From JBBQSN01 sp038213835 (GTDB taxonomy: Bacteria > Actinomycetota > Actinomycetes > Actinomycetales > CAWJMD01), in NCBI GenBank assembly GCA_038213835.1, contig JBBQSN010000166.1:1-7192 (forward strand): a DNA stretch of 7,192 nucleotides, read 5' to 3'. Below, in pieces: positions 1 through 6,320 of this stretch. Positions within the stretch are counted from its first letter, which is position 1, and the number at the start of each line of letters is the position of its first letter. Below the pieces are notes generated by a model. It made no database searches. It was not told the origin of the DNA and was given only the letters and a program-made list of their open reading frames with translations. The position numbers and the translations under genes were made by a program.

Positions 1-1
1 C

Positions 2-895
2 TTCCCGCTCGTCGCCGTGCTGCACGGGCCCGGCTGGACGACGGCGTACGCGGGCGCGGCCGGTATCGGGGTGGTGGTGGCGGTTCTGGTGCTGCTGGTA
101 CTGCGGGACGCCCCGGCCGGCGTCGTCGTTGGCACCGGCCCGGTCTCGCTGCGCACGGTCGGCAGCGACCTGCGGGCGTCGTTCCTGCACCCCGGCACCC
201 GGCTCGGCCTCTGGACCCACTTCACCGTGCAGTACTCCGGGGTCGTGTTCGGCCTGCTCTGGGGCTACCCGTTCATGACCCAGGGCCTCGACCTGTCGCC
301 GAGCCTGGCCGGCGGGCTGCTCACCCTGCTCGTGGTCGGCGGCATGGCTGCCGGCCCGGTCCTCGGGCGGCTGACGTCGCGCTTCCCGCTGCGTCGCTCC
401 AACCTCGTCCTCGGCGTCGTGCTGACCACCGTGGCCACCTGGACGGTGCTGCTGCTCTGGCCGGGGTACCCGCCGCTCTGGCTGGTGGTCGTGCTGATCC
501 TGGTGCTGTCGGCCAACGGCCCGACCTCGATGGTCGGGTTCGACTTCGCGCGCTCGTTCAACCCCTCGGGCCGGCTCGGCAGCGCCACCGGCATCGTCAA
601 CGTCGGCGGCTTCGTCGCCTCGCTGCTGTGCGTGCTGCTGGTGGGCCTGCTGCTCGACCTGAGGGCACCGGACGGCGACTACGGGCTGGTCGACTTCAAG
701 GTCGCCATGAGCTCGCAGTACCTGCTGTGGGGCTTCGGCCTGGCGGCGATCTGGCGCACCCGCGGCCTCACCCGCCGCCTGATGCGCGCTGAGGGCACGA
801 CGATCGACCCGCTGCCCGCGGCCGTCCGGCGCAAGCTCAGCGCATCTGCCGCAGGAAGGCCTCGGCGACCGGGACGGCGGAACGGCCGCCGCTGA
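2..895 (+). CDS. Major facilitator superfamily transporter, C-terminal half (5' end outside window)
   Basis: The reading frame is open from the left edge and ends in TGA at 893-895, giving 297 visible residues; the true start lies upstream, so the GTG at 17 is not a credible start. About seven hydrophobic helices can be picked out at window residues 16-35, 66-90, 101-121, 133-153, 157-174, 195-220 and 231-251, matching the last helix of the first half plus all six helices of the second half of a 12-helix MFS permease. Residues 118-132, with a GxLxxRxxxRR pattern, look like the MFS motif A loop between helices 8 and 9. A long polar loop (about 37-65) before the fourth-from-edge block fits the central cytoplasmic loop. 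The protein would sit in the cytoplasmic membrane and move a small solute, but the substrate cannot be read from this half. The last ~20 residues are a basic Arg/Gly/Pro-rich tail, antisense to the end of the next gene. Family assignment is firm; substrate unknown. Confidence 0.85.
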   Translation, partial: FPLVAVLHGPGWTTAYAGAAGIGVVVAVLVLLVLRDAPAGVVVGTGPVSLRTVGSDLRASFLHPGTRLGLWTHFTVQYSGVVFGLLWGYPFMTQGLDLSPSLAGGLLTLLVVGGMAAGPVLGRLTSRFPLRRSNLVLGVVLTTVATWTVLLLWPGYPPLWLVVVLILVLSANGPTSMVGFDFARSFNPSGRLGSATGIVNVGGFVASLLCVLLVGLLLDLRAPDGDYGLVDFKVAMSSQYLLWGFGLAAIWRTRGLTRRLMRAEGTTIDPLPAAVRRKLSASAAGRPRRPGRRNGRR

Positions 896-2768
896 CGCCG
901 TCCTCCACGACCACGGCGAACGCGAGGTCGCCGGAGAAGCCGATCATCCAGCCGTGCGTGCGCGGCGGGACCTCGGTGCCGTACTCGGCGGTGCCGGTCT
1001 TGGCGGAGACCGGGTCGCCCGGTACGTCGGCCAGAGCAGCGGCCGTTCCGGAGGCCGCCACCTGCCGCATCAGGTCGCGCACGACGGCCAGGTCCGCCAC
1101 CGGCTCGGGCGCGGTGACGGCGGTGTCGGCCCCGGGGGACGCGAGGGTGGGGTCGAGGAACGAGCCGCGGGCGATCGAGCCGGCCACGACCGCCATCGAG
1201 AGCGGGCTGGCCAGGTTCCGGCCCTGGCCGATGGTCGCGGCGGCCTTGTCGACCACCGACTCGTTCGCCGGGACGTCGCCGGTGAACGCGTCCGTGCCCA
1301 CCGTCCAGTCCAGGCCCAGCCCCATCGGGGCGGCAGCGGCGGCGAGGGCGTCGTCGGCCAGCCGGTCCGAGAGCCCGACGAAGGCGGTGTTGCAGGAGGT
1401 CTCGAAGTCGTCGGCGAAGGTCGCGCCGGCGCCGATCGCGCCGCCCTCGAAGTTCCTGAACGAGCGGCCGCCGATCGTCGCGGTGGCCGGGCACGGCACG
1501 TTCTCCTCCGGCGTCACGCCCGCCGCCAGCAGGGCCTGGGTGCTCACCGCCTTGAACGTCGAGCCCGGCGGGTACCGACCGGTCATCGCCCGGTTCGTGC
1601 CGGTCGCCGGGGTGTTCGCGACGGCGAGCACCGCACCGGTCGAGACCGAGACGGCCACGAGCGCGGCGTTGCCCTCGCCGCCGTCGGCCCCGAGCGAGCC
1701 GGACGTCACGACCTCGGCGAGCGCGGTGTCGGCGGCCTGCTGCACGGTCGGGTCCAGCGTCACCACGAGCGGCTCCCCGGGCACCGGTTCGACGGTGAGC
1801 AGCTCGGTGCGGGTCTGCGCGTCCGGCTTCCCCGCGACCGCCTCGACCGTGACGCCGGACGTGCCGGCGAGCTGCTCGTCGTACTGCCGCTGCAGCCCGG
1901 ACAGGCCGGTCTGGTCGCCGGCCGCGACCCGGCCCCGGCTCTGCTCGACGATCTCGGCGGTGGCCGGGCCGACCGTGCCGAGCAGGGCCCGGGCGAACTC
2001 GCGGGTGGGTGCCAGCGGCAGCGTCGACTCGGCGAAGACGGTGCCGGGCAGCGGCTGGATCACCGCCTCGACGGCCTCGTAGTCGGGCTGGCGCAGCGTG
2101 ATGACGTCGACGAAGGCGTCCGACGACGCGGCACCGACCCGCTCGGTGAGGTCGGCGGCGTCGACGTCGAGGACGTCGGCCAGGGTCGCCGTCAGCGAGG
2201 CGAGGTCGGTGACCCGGGAGGGCTGCACGCCGACCCGGACGACCGGCTGGTCGCCGACGACGACCGACCCGTCCGGACCCACGACGCCGGCGCGCGGCGC
2301 GGTGGTGCGGGTGCTGGCGAGCACGGCGTCGGCGGTGAGGTCGGGGTGCACCAGCGCCGGCGCCCACGCGGCGGTCCAGCTGCCGTCCTCGCCCGAGGTC
2401 ATCGACAGCGGGGTCGTGTACGTCCAGCCGTCCGGGCCGAAGGGCCAGGTCATGGTGAGGTCCGTGCTGGCGGTGTCGTCCTCGCGGGTGGTGGCGCCCG
2501 CCTGCACCTCGGGCCGGACCCCGGACAGGCCCGCGACGACGGCCTCGTACCCGGTGACGGCCGCGGCGGGGTCGGTGAGCGGCGCCTCGCCCAGCTCGCC
2601 CGTGGCCAGTGCGCCGGCCAGCTCCCGGGCCGCCGCGCTCGCGGCCTCGTCGGCCCGGCGCTCGGCCGCCCCCCGCTGCCACACCACGACGCCCGCGACC
2701 ACGGCCAGGACCACCACGAGGCCCGCCGCGACCAGGACGAACCGTCTCTTTCCCCCGTCTCGGCTCAT
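837..2768 (-). CDS. Class B penicillin-binding protein (transpeptidase) with MecA_N/NTF2-like N-terminal domain
   Basis: This 643-residue protein is a membrane-anchored D,D-transpeptidase that would cross-link peptidoglycan outside the cell. Order of parts: short basic cytoplasmic start (1-9), one transmembrane anchor (about 10-30), an NTF2-like MecA_N-type domain (about 33-150), a PBP dimerisation-type region (about 160-310, ending in a GLQRQYDEQLAGT stretch typical of the family), and the penicillin-binding transpeptidase domain (about 330-640). All three active-site motifs are intact: STFK with nucleophile S403, SCN at 458-460, and KTGTAEYG starting at K590. There is no lipobox cysteine after the anchor, unlike the mycobacterial lipoprotein PBPs it otherwise resembles. 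The ATG at 2766-2768 is chosen because the basic-plus-anchor N terminus starts there; a GTG at 2816 in frame would add 16 unconvincing residues. No Shine-Dalgarno sequence precedes the ATG, but a -10-like hexamer does (see 2776-2781). The 3' end overlaps the convergent transporter by 59 bp. Whether it is a sporulation, elongation or beta-lactam-tolerant PBP cannot be decided here. Confidence 0.93.
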   Translation of the reverse strand: MSRDGGKRRFVLVAAGLVVVLAVVAGVVVWQRGAAERRADEAASAAARELAGALATGELGEAPLTDPAAAVTGYEAVVAGLSGVRPEVQAGATTREDDTASTDLTMTWPFGPDGWTYTTPLSMTSGEDGSWTAAWAPALVHPDLTADAVLASTRTTAPRAGVVGPDGSVVVGDQPVVRVGVQPSRVTDLASLTATLADVLDVDAADLTERVGAASSDAFVDVITLRQPDYEAVEAVIQPLPGTVFAESTLPLAPTREFARALLGTVGPATAEIVEQSRGRVAAGDQTGLSGLQRQYDEQLAGTSGVTVEAVAGKPDAQTRTELLTVEPVPGEPLVVTLDPTVQQAADTALAEVVTSGSLGADGGEGNAALVAVSVSTGAVLAVANTPATGTNRAMTGRYPPGSTFKAVSTQALLAAGVTPEENVPCPATATIGGRSFRNFEGGAIGAGATFADDFETSCNTAFVGLSDRLADDALAAAAAPMGLGLDWTVGTDAFTGDVPANESVVDKAAATIGQGRNLASPLSMAVVAGSIARGSFLDPTLASPGADTAVTAPEPVADLAVVRDLMRQVAASGTAAALADVPGDPVSAKTGTAEYGTEVPPRTHGWMIGFSGDLAFAVVVEDGVSGGRSAVPVAEAFLRQMR

Positions 2769-2775
2769 GGCGGCG

Positions 2776-2781
2776 ATGGTA
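2776..2781 (-). promoter_or_regulatory. Candidate -10 element for a leaderless penicillin-binding protein transcript
   Basis: Read on the minus strand, TACCAT is followed by seven bases and then the ATG of the penicillin-binding protein. That spacing would put the transcription start on or next to the A of the start codon. Leaderless mRNAs with this geometry are common in actinomycetes, and the lack of a purine-rich ribosome binding site before this ATG agrees. No good -35 hexamer is visible 16-19 bases upstream. Inferred from spacing only. Confidence 0.4.
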
Positions 2782-2843
2782 GGACGTCCCCGGATGAGGC
2801 AGGGTTGGGCCACCACGGTTCGAGGACGAGCCGGGCAGGACCG

Positions 2844-2849
2844 AAGGAG
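2844..2849 (+). promoter_or_regulatory. Ribosome binding site fixing the acyl-CoA ligase start
   Basis: AAGGAG lies five bases before the GTG at 2855. The in-frame ATG at 2867 would be 17 bases away, too far for this site, so the GTG is preferred. An out-of-frame ATG at 2853 overlaps the GTG and is not used. Confidence 0.7.
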
Positions 2850-2854
2850 CCGAT

Positions 2855-4525
2855 GTGCGCAGCACGATGCAGCAGACGCCGTTGCTGATCTCCCAGCTGC
2901 TCGAGTACGGGGCCACCGCGTTCCCGGACTCGCAGGTGATCACCTGGACCGGTCAGGAGCCCCGCCGCACCTCCTTCGCCGAGCTGCGCGAGGACTGCCG
3001 CCGGCTCGCGAACGCGCTGCGGACGCTGGGCGTCGATGCGGACCAGCGCGTGGCCACCTTCATGTGGAACAACGAGGAGCACCTCGAGCTGTACCTCGCC
3101 GTCCCGAGCACCGGGGCGGTGCTGCACGCCCTGAACATCCGGCTCTTCCCCGAGCAGCTGGTCTACGTGGCCAACCACGCCGAGGACAAGGTCGTCGTCG
3201 TCGACAACACCCTCGCCGCGCCGTTCGCCAAGCTGCTCCCGCACCTGGCCACGATCGAGCACGTGGTGCTTAACGGCCCGGTCGACGACGACACCCGCGC
3301 GGCGCTGGAGGCCACCGGGCGGTCGGTGCACGACTACCGCGCGCTGCTCGACGCGGAGGAGCCAGACTTCGAGTGGCCCGAGCTGGACGAGGACCTCGGC
3401 GCGGCCATGTGCTACACCTCCGGCACGACCGGCAACCCCAAGGGCGTCGTCTACTCGCACCGCTCGAACTACCTGCACTCGATCACCATCACGACGGCCG
3501 GCTGCCTCGGCCTGGTCGAGGAGGACGTCCTGCTGGCGATCGTCCCGCTGTTCCACGCCAACGCCTGGGGGCTGCCGTACGCGGCGCTGCTGAGCGGCTC
3601 GTCCGTGGTGATGCCCGACCGGTTCCTGCAGCCGGAGCCGCTGGCCGAGATGATCCCGTCGCTCGGCATCACCGCGGCGGCCGCCGTCCCGACGATCTGG
3701 ACCGGGTTGCTGGCCCACCTGGACGAGCAGGCCGCCGCCGGGACGCCGGTCGACCTGTCGAGCATGGACCGCTCCATGGTCGGCGGCTCGGCCTGCCCGC
3801 CCTCGCTCATCACCGCGTTCGAGGAACGGTACGACGTCCGGATCATCCAGGGCTGGGGCATGACCGAGATGTCACCGGTCGGCACCCTCAGCAACCCGCC
3901 GCACGCGTCCGAGGGCGAGGAGCGGTTCTCCTACCGGGCCAGCCAGGGCCGGCTGCTGCCCGGCGTCCAGGGCCGGCTGACGGGCCCGGACGGCTCCGCG
4001 GTGCCGTGGGACGCCGAGTCCGTCGGCGAGCTCGAGGTGAAGGGCCCGTGGGTCACCGCCTCCTACTACGTCGCCCCCGGCGAGGAGGCCACCGCCGACG
4101 CCCTGTCGAAGTTCAGCGACGACGGCTGGCTGCGCACCGGGGACGTCGGCTCGCTCAGCCCCAACGGCTACCTGCGCCTCACCGACCGCGCCAAGGACGT
4201 GATCAAGTCCGGTGGTGAGTGGATCAGCTCGGTCGACCTCGAGAACGCCCTGATGGGGCACCCGAAGGTGGCAGAGGCCAGCGTCGTCGGTGTGCCGGAC
4301 GACCGCTGGGGAGAGCGTCCGCTGGCGACGGTCGTCGTGGTGACGGGCGAGGAGGTCGGGCCCGAGGAGCTGCGCGACTACCTCGCGGACAAGGTGGCGA
4401 GGTGGCAGCTCCCCGAGCGCTGGGCCTTCATCGACGAGGTTCCGAAGACCAGCGTCGGCAAGTTCGACAAGAAGGTGCTGCGCCGGCGGTACGCCGAGGG
4501 TGACCTGGAGGTCACCACCTTCTGA
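2855..4525 (+). CDS. Fatty-acid-type acyl-CoA ligase (AMP-forming, ANL superfamily)
   Basis: This 556-residue cytoplasmic enzyme should activate a carboxylic acid in two steps, acid + ATP to acyl-AMP, then to acyl-CoA. Every core ANL motif is present: the phosphate loop YTSGTTGNPKG at 187-197, the GWGMTEMSP motif at 333-341, TGD at 428-430 (the ribose-binding aspartate), the hinge and following stretch DRAKDVIKSGGEW at 444-456, and the C-terminal VGKFDKK with probable catalytic lysine K536. Full length is normal for the medium/long-chain fatty acyl-CoA ligase branch (AlkK/FadD-like), which also includes methylmercaptopropionate-CoA ligases of the DmdB type; the stretch at 66-100 (WNN, HLELY, ALNIRLFPEQ) is characteristic of that branch. 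Chain length and substrate cannot be set from sequence alone. It begins with GTG behind a good ribosome binding site, is divergent from the penicillin-binding protein across 86 bp, and is followed eight bases after its stop by an inverted repeat, suggesting it is transcribed alone. No acyl-CoA dehydrogenase or other beta-oxidation gene is adjacent. Confidence 0.92.
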   Translation: MRSTMQQTPLLISQLLEYGATAFPDSQVITWTGQEPRRTSFAELREDCRRLANALRTLGVDADQRVATFMWNNEEHLELYLAVPSTGAVLHALNIRLFPEQLVYVANHAEDKVVVVDNTLAAPFAKLLPHLATIEHVVLNGPVDDDTRAALEATGRSVHDYRALLDAEEPDFEWPELDEDLGAAMCYTSGTTGNPKGVVYSHRSNYLHSITITTAGCLGLVEEDVLLAIVPLFHANAWGLPYAALLSGSSVVMPDRFLQPEPLAEMIPSLGITAAAAVPTIWTGLLAHLDEQAAAGTPVDLSSMDRSMVGGSACPPSLITAFEERYDVRIIQGWGMTEMSPVGTLSNPPHASEGEERFSYRASQGRLLPGVQGRLTGPDGSAVPWDAESVGELEVKGPWVTASYYVAPGEEATADALSKFSDDGWLRTGDVGSLSPNGYLRLTDRAKDVIKSGGEWISSVDLENALMGHPKVAEASVVGVPDDRWGERPLATVVVVTGEEVGPEELRDYLADKVARWQLPERWAFIDEVPKTSVGKFDKKVLRRRYAEGDLEVTTF

Positions 4526-4533
4526 GCGCCCCG

Positions 4534-4569
4534 GCTCACGGCTCCCCGACCTGACCGGCGGCCGTGAGC
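4534..4569 (+). terminator. Inverted repeat after the acyl-CoA ligase, probable terminator
   Basis: GCTCACGGC (4534-4542) and GCCGTGAGC (4561-4569) form a perfect 9-bp stem around an 18-base loop, starting eight bases past the stop codon. No T-run follows, as is usual for actinomycete hairpin terminators. The long loop makes it weaker than the hairpin at 6278-6305, and it could instead be part of the control region of the next gene. Confidence 0.5.
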
Positions 4570-4582
4570 AAACGGTGAAGAT

Positions 4583-4627
4583 CCGGCGCGCGCGGTGCTC
4601 AGCGCCGTTCCGGTGAGCACGCGCCGG
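4583..4627. repeat. Imperfect inverted repeat upstream of the LCP gene
   Basis: The left arm is CCGGCGC (4583-4589) plus GTGCTCA (4595-4601), the right arm TGAGCAC (4614-4620) plus GCGCCGG (4621-4627). The two arms match base for base over 14 positions once a five-base bulge (4590-4594) on the left is skipped, with a 12-base loop. It could fold as RNA or serve as a protein binding dyad. It shares the TGAGC core with the preceding inverted repeat. Confidence 0.5.
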
Positions 4628-4635
4628 GTTACCCT
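4608..4635 (+). promoter_or_regulatory. Possible promoter of the LCP gene
   Basis: TACCCT (4630-4635) resembles an actinomycete -10 box and sits 16 bases after TTCCGG (4608-4613), a poor -35 match. Transcription would start near 4642, leaving a leader of about 50 bases before the TTG start. The -10 overlaps the palindrome at 4631-4645. Weak evidence. Confidence 0.25.
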
Positions 4636-4645
4636 CGACGAGGGT
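4631..4645. promoter_or_regulatory. Perfect 15-bp palindrome, operator candidate before the LCP gene
   Basis: ACCCTCG-A-CGAGGGT has two perfect 7-bp arms around one central base, a shape typical of binding sites for dimeric repressors. It lies 45 bases before the proposed TTG start and overlaps the candidate -10 box, a position where a bound protein would block transcription. A chance palindrome or small RNA hairpin (5-bp stem, 5-base loop) is also possible. No regulator gene is in the window. Confidence 0.4.
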
Positions 4646-4677
4646 CGCTCCGGCACGGCGCCGCCCACCCACGCACC

Positions 4678-4684
4678 GAGAGGA
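4678..4684 (+). promoter_or_regulatory. Ribosome binding site pointing to a TTG start
   Basis: GAGAGGA lies six bases before the TTG at 4691. The in-frame GTG at 4595 has no comparable site and falls inside an inverted repeat, so this site decides the start of the LCP gene. Confidence 0.55.
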
Positions 4685-4690
4685 CGGACC

Positions 4691-6244
4691 TTGCGCGCTC
4701 CGGGGAGCTCCGCAGACGCCCGCGGCCGGCACGTCCAGTCGCTGCGACGCAGGCATCCCGTCGCTCGCGCGTTCGGGGTGGCCGTGGCGTCGGTGCTCGT
4801 GGTGGCGGTGGCGGTGAGCGTGGTGGTCTACCTCAAGCTGGACGGCAACATCACCGGGGTCGACATGACCGAGGCGCTGGGCAACCGGCCCGACACGGTC
4901 GCGACGAGCGACCCGGACACGAACCTGCCGCCCATGAACATCCTGCTGATGGGCTCGGACACCCGGAACCTGTCCGACCCGGGCGAGTTCACCGGCGATG
5001 CCGAGTCGGCCGTCACCGAGCACTCCGACACCAACCTGCTGGTGCACCTCGCGGCCGACCGCAAGAGCGCGTTCGTCGTGAGCATCCCGCGCGACTCGAT
5101 GGTGCAGCGGCCCGACTGCGCCGACCCCCAGGGCGACGACGGCTCTGGCGGCTCCCTGGGCATCTTCAACGGCGCGTTCACCGACGGCTCGGAGCTGAAC
5201 GGCGTCGCCGGCGGCGCGCTGTGCACCGTGGCGACGGTCCAGACCAACACCGACGTCCCGATCGACCACTTCGCGGTGATCAACTTCGAGGGCTTCCGCG
5301 ACATGGTCGACGCCCTCGGCGGGGTCGACATCTGCGTCCCGGAGGCGATCGAGGACGACACCACCGGCCTGTCGCTCCCGGCCGGCACCTCGCACCTGGA
5401 CGGTCTGCAGTCCACCCAGTTCGTCCGCGCCCGCAAGGGCATCGGCAACGGCTCGGACATCGGTCGGATCGACCGCCAGCAGGCGTTCCTGTCGGCCGTC
5501 ATCCGGGAGGCCACGAGCTCGGGCCTGCTGCTGCGTCCCGACCGGCTGATCGGCTTCCTGGACGCCGCGACCCAGTCGCTCACCACCGACGAGGCGATCG
5601 CCAGCCCTCGTGCGCTGAGCGCTCTGGCGCTGCAGATGCGGTCCCTGCCCACCGAGCAGATCCGCTTCGTCACCGTCCCCAACGAGGTGTACGAGCCCGA
5701 CCCCAACCGGGTGATCTGGACCGAGGAGGCCGATGCGCTCTGGGAGGCGGCCAGGATGGACCTCCCGCTGCCCGGCACCGAGCCCGAGACCCCGGCCCCG
5801 ACCGCCCCGACCTCCACCGCACCCCCGGCGCTGACCGCGACGCCGGACCAGATGTCGGTGCGGGTGGTGAACTCCTCCGGCGCCGGCGGCCTGGCCCGCG
5901 AGGTCGGTGCCGCGCTCGCCGTGCAGGGCTTCGCGATCGCCGGGCTGGCCAACGGCGACGAGGACGTCGAGGGGGTCGTGGTCCGGCACGCCCTGGACGA
6001 CGACGCCGCGGCGGCCACGCTCGCGGCAGCCTTCCCGGGTGCCACCCTGCGCGAGGACTCCCTGCTGACGGCGGGCAGCTACGTGGTCGACCTCGGCGTC
6101 GGCGCGCCGGCCGTGGTCGAGGTGCCGAACCGCACCGGCTCGGACCCGCTGCCCGAGCAGCCGCTGTCCGGCGCCTCCGCCGAGGCCCCGAGCTCGACGC
6201 CGACCTTCGACGCCCGGGTCGCGGCCGACGACACCTGCGGCTGA
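4691..6244 (+). CDS. LCP (LytR-CpsA-Psr) family cell-wall glycopolymer ligase with LytR_C domain
   Basis: With the TTG start at 4691 the protein has 517 residues: a basic cytoplasmic segment (1-26, rich in Arg), one transmembrane helix (about 27-47), an extracellular LCP catalytic domain (about 80-320), a Pro/Thr/Ala linker (about 361-385), a LytR_C domain (about 387-468) and a low-complexity acidic tail. LCP hallmarks are NILLMGSDTR at 83-92, the HSDTNLL metal/phosphate region at 111-117, SIPRDS at 131-136, IDHFAVINFEGF at 191-202, GGV.IC at 210-215, and the FVRARK...D.GRIDRQQ stretch at 244-264 carrying the conserved arginines. LCP enzymes transfer glycopolymers from lipid carriers to peptidoglycan; in mycobacteria and corynebacteria members join arabinogalactan to the wall, and the same kind of role is inferred here, though the polymer is unknown. 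Upstream in-frame GTG 4595 would add 32 residues with no family resemblance. Three inverted repeats precede the gene, suggesting separate control from the acyl-CoA ligase. A short tandem repeat covers its stop codon. Confidence 0.92.
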   Translation: MRAPGSSADARGRHVQSLRRRHPVARAFGVAVASVLVVAVAVSVVVYLKLDGNITGVDMTEALGNRPDTVATSDPDTNLPPMNILLMGSDTRNLSDPGEFTGDAESAVTEHSDTNLLVHLAADRKSAFVVSIPRDSMVQRPDCADPQGDDGSGGSLGIFNGAFTDGSELNGVAGGALCTVATVQTNTDVPIDHFAVINFEGFRDMVDALGGVDICVPEAIEDDTTGLSLPAGTSHLDGLQSTQFVRARKGIGNGSDIGRIDRQQAFLSAVIREATSSGLLLRPDRLIGFLDAATQSLTTDEAIASPRALSALALQMRSLPTEQIRFVTVPNEVYEPDPNRVIWTEEADALWEAARMDLPLPGTEPETPAPTAPTSTAPPALTATPDQMSVRVVNSSGAGGLAREVGAALAVQGFAIAGLANGDEDVEGVVVRHALDDDAAAATLAAAFPGATLREDSLLTAGSYVVDLGVGAPAVVEVPNRTGSDPLPEQPLSGASAEAPSSTPTFDARVAADDTCG

Positions 6245-6267
6245 CGACACCTGCGGCTGACGACACC
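6227..6267 (+). repeat. 16-bp tandem repeat across the LCP stop codon
   Basis: The unit GACGACACCTGCGGCT occurs twice exactly (6227-6242, 6243-6258), followed by nine bases of a third copy (6259-6267). The stop TGA (6242-6244) straddles the first junction, and the second junction makes another TGA at 6258-6260. Because the unit is not a multiple of three, copy number changes beyond the first would not alter the protein. Confidence 0.9.
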
Positions 6268-6277
6268 CCATGCAGAA

Positions 6278-6305
6278 GGGCCCCCGCACCTCGGTGCGGG
6301 GGCCC
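6278..6305. terminator. Strong GC hairpin between convergent LCP and tRNA-Ser genes, probable bidirectional terminator
   Basis: GGGCCCCCGCACC (6278-6290) and GGTGCGGGGGCCC (6293-6305) are perfect 13-bp complements; in practice a 12-bp stem with a CTCG loop. On the minus strand it is followed by TTCT, a short T-rich tail suited to ending the tRNA transcript. On the plus strand it ends the LCP transcript 33 bases past the stop, without a T-run. Confidence 0.85.
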
Positions 6306-6320
6306 AACTCGTCGTACGTG

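Noticed and set aside
2769..2854. A plus-strand promoter for the acyl-CoA ligase in the 86-bp divergent gap
   Set aside because: A TTGGGC at 2805-2810 might pass as a -35 box, but no acceptable -10 hexamer follows at a suitable distance, so I list only the ribosome binding site.
954..2888. A 644-codon open frame on the plus strand, antisense to the penicillin-binding protein
   Set aside because: Long antisense frames are expected in GC-rich coding DNA. The translation is Arg/Gly/His-rich low complexity with no domain, while the minus strand has a complete transpeptidase with all motifs.
679..2943. A 754-codon minus-strand frame overlapping the penicillin-binding protein in another frame
   Set aside because: Its translation is almost entirely Arg/Gly/Ala, typical of an out-of-frame reading of GC-rich DNA.
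4526..4690. A known riboswitch class (for example the cyclic di-AMP ydaO type found before actinomycete wall genes)
   Set aside because: I could not recognise the conserved core bases of any riboswitch family; only generic inverted repeats are visible.
6227..6267. Short direct repeats as a possible CRISPR-like array
   Set aside because: The copies are directly adjacent with no spacers and only two and a half units, so this is a simple tandem duplication.
3872..6307. An 811-codon open frame on the minus strand across the acyl-CoA ligase end and the LCP gene
   Set aside because: It is a compositional shadow: repetitive Gly/Arg/Val/His-rich translation, no motif, and it spans two well-supported genes and the gap with inverted repeats.
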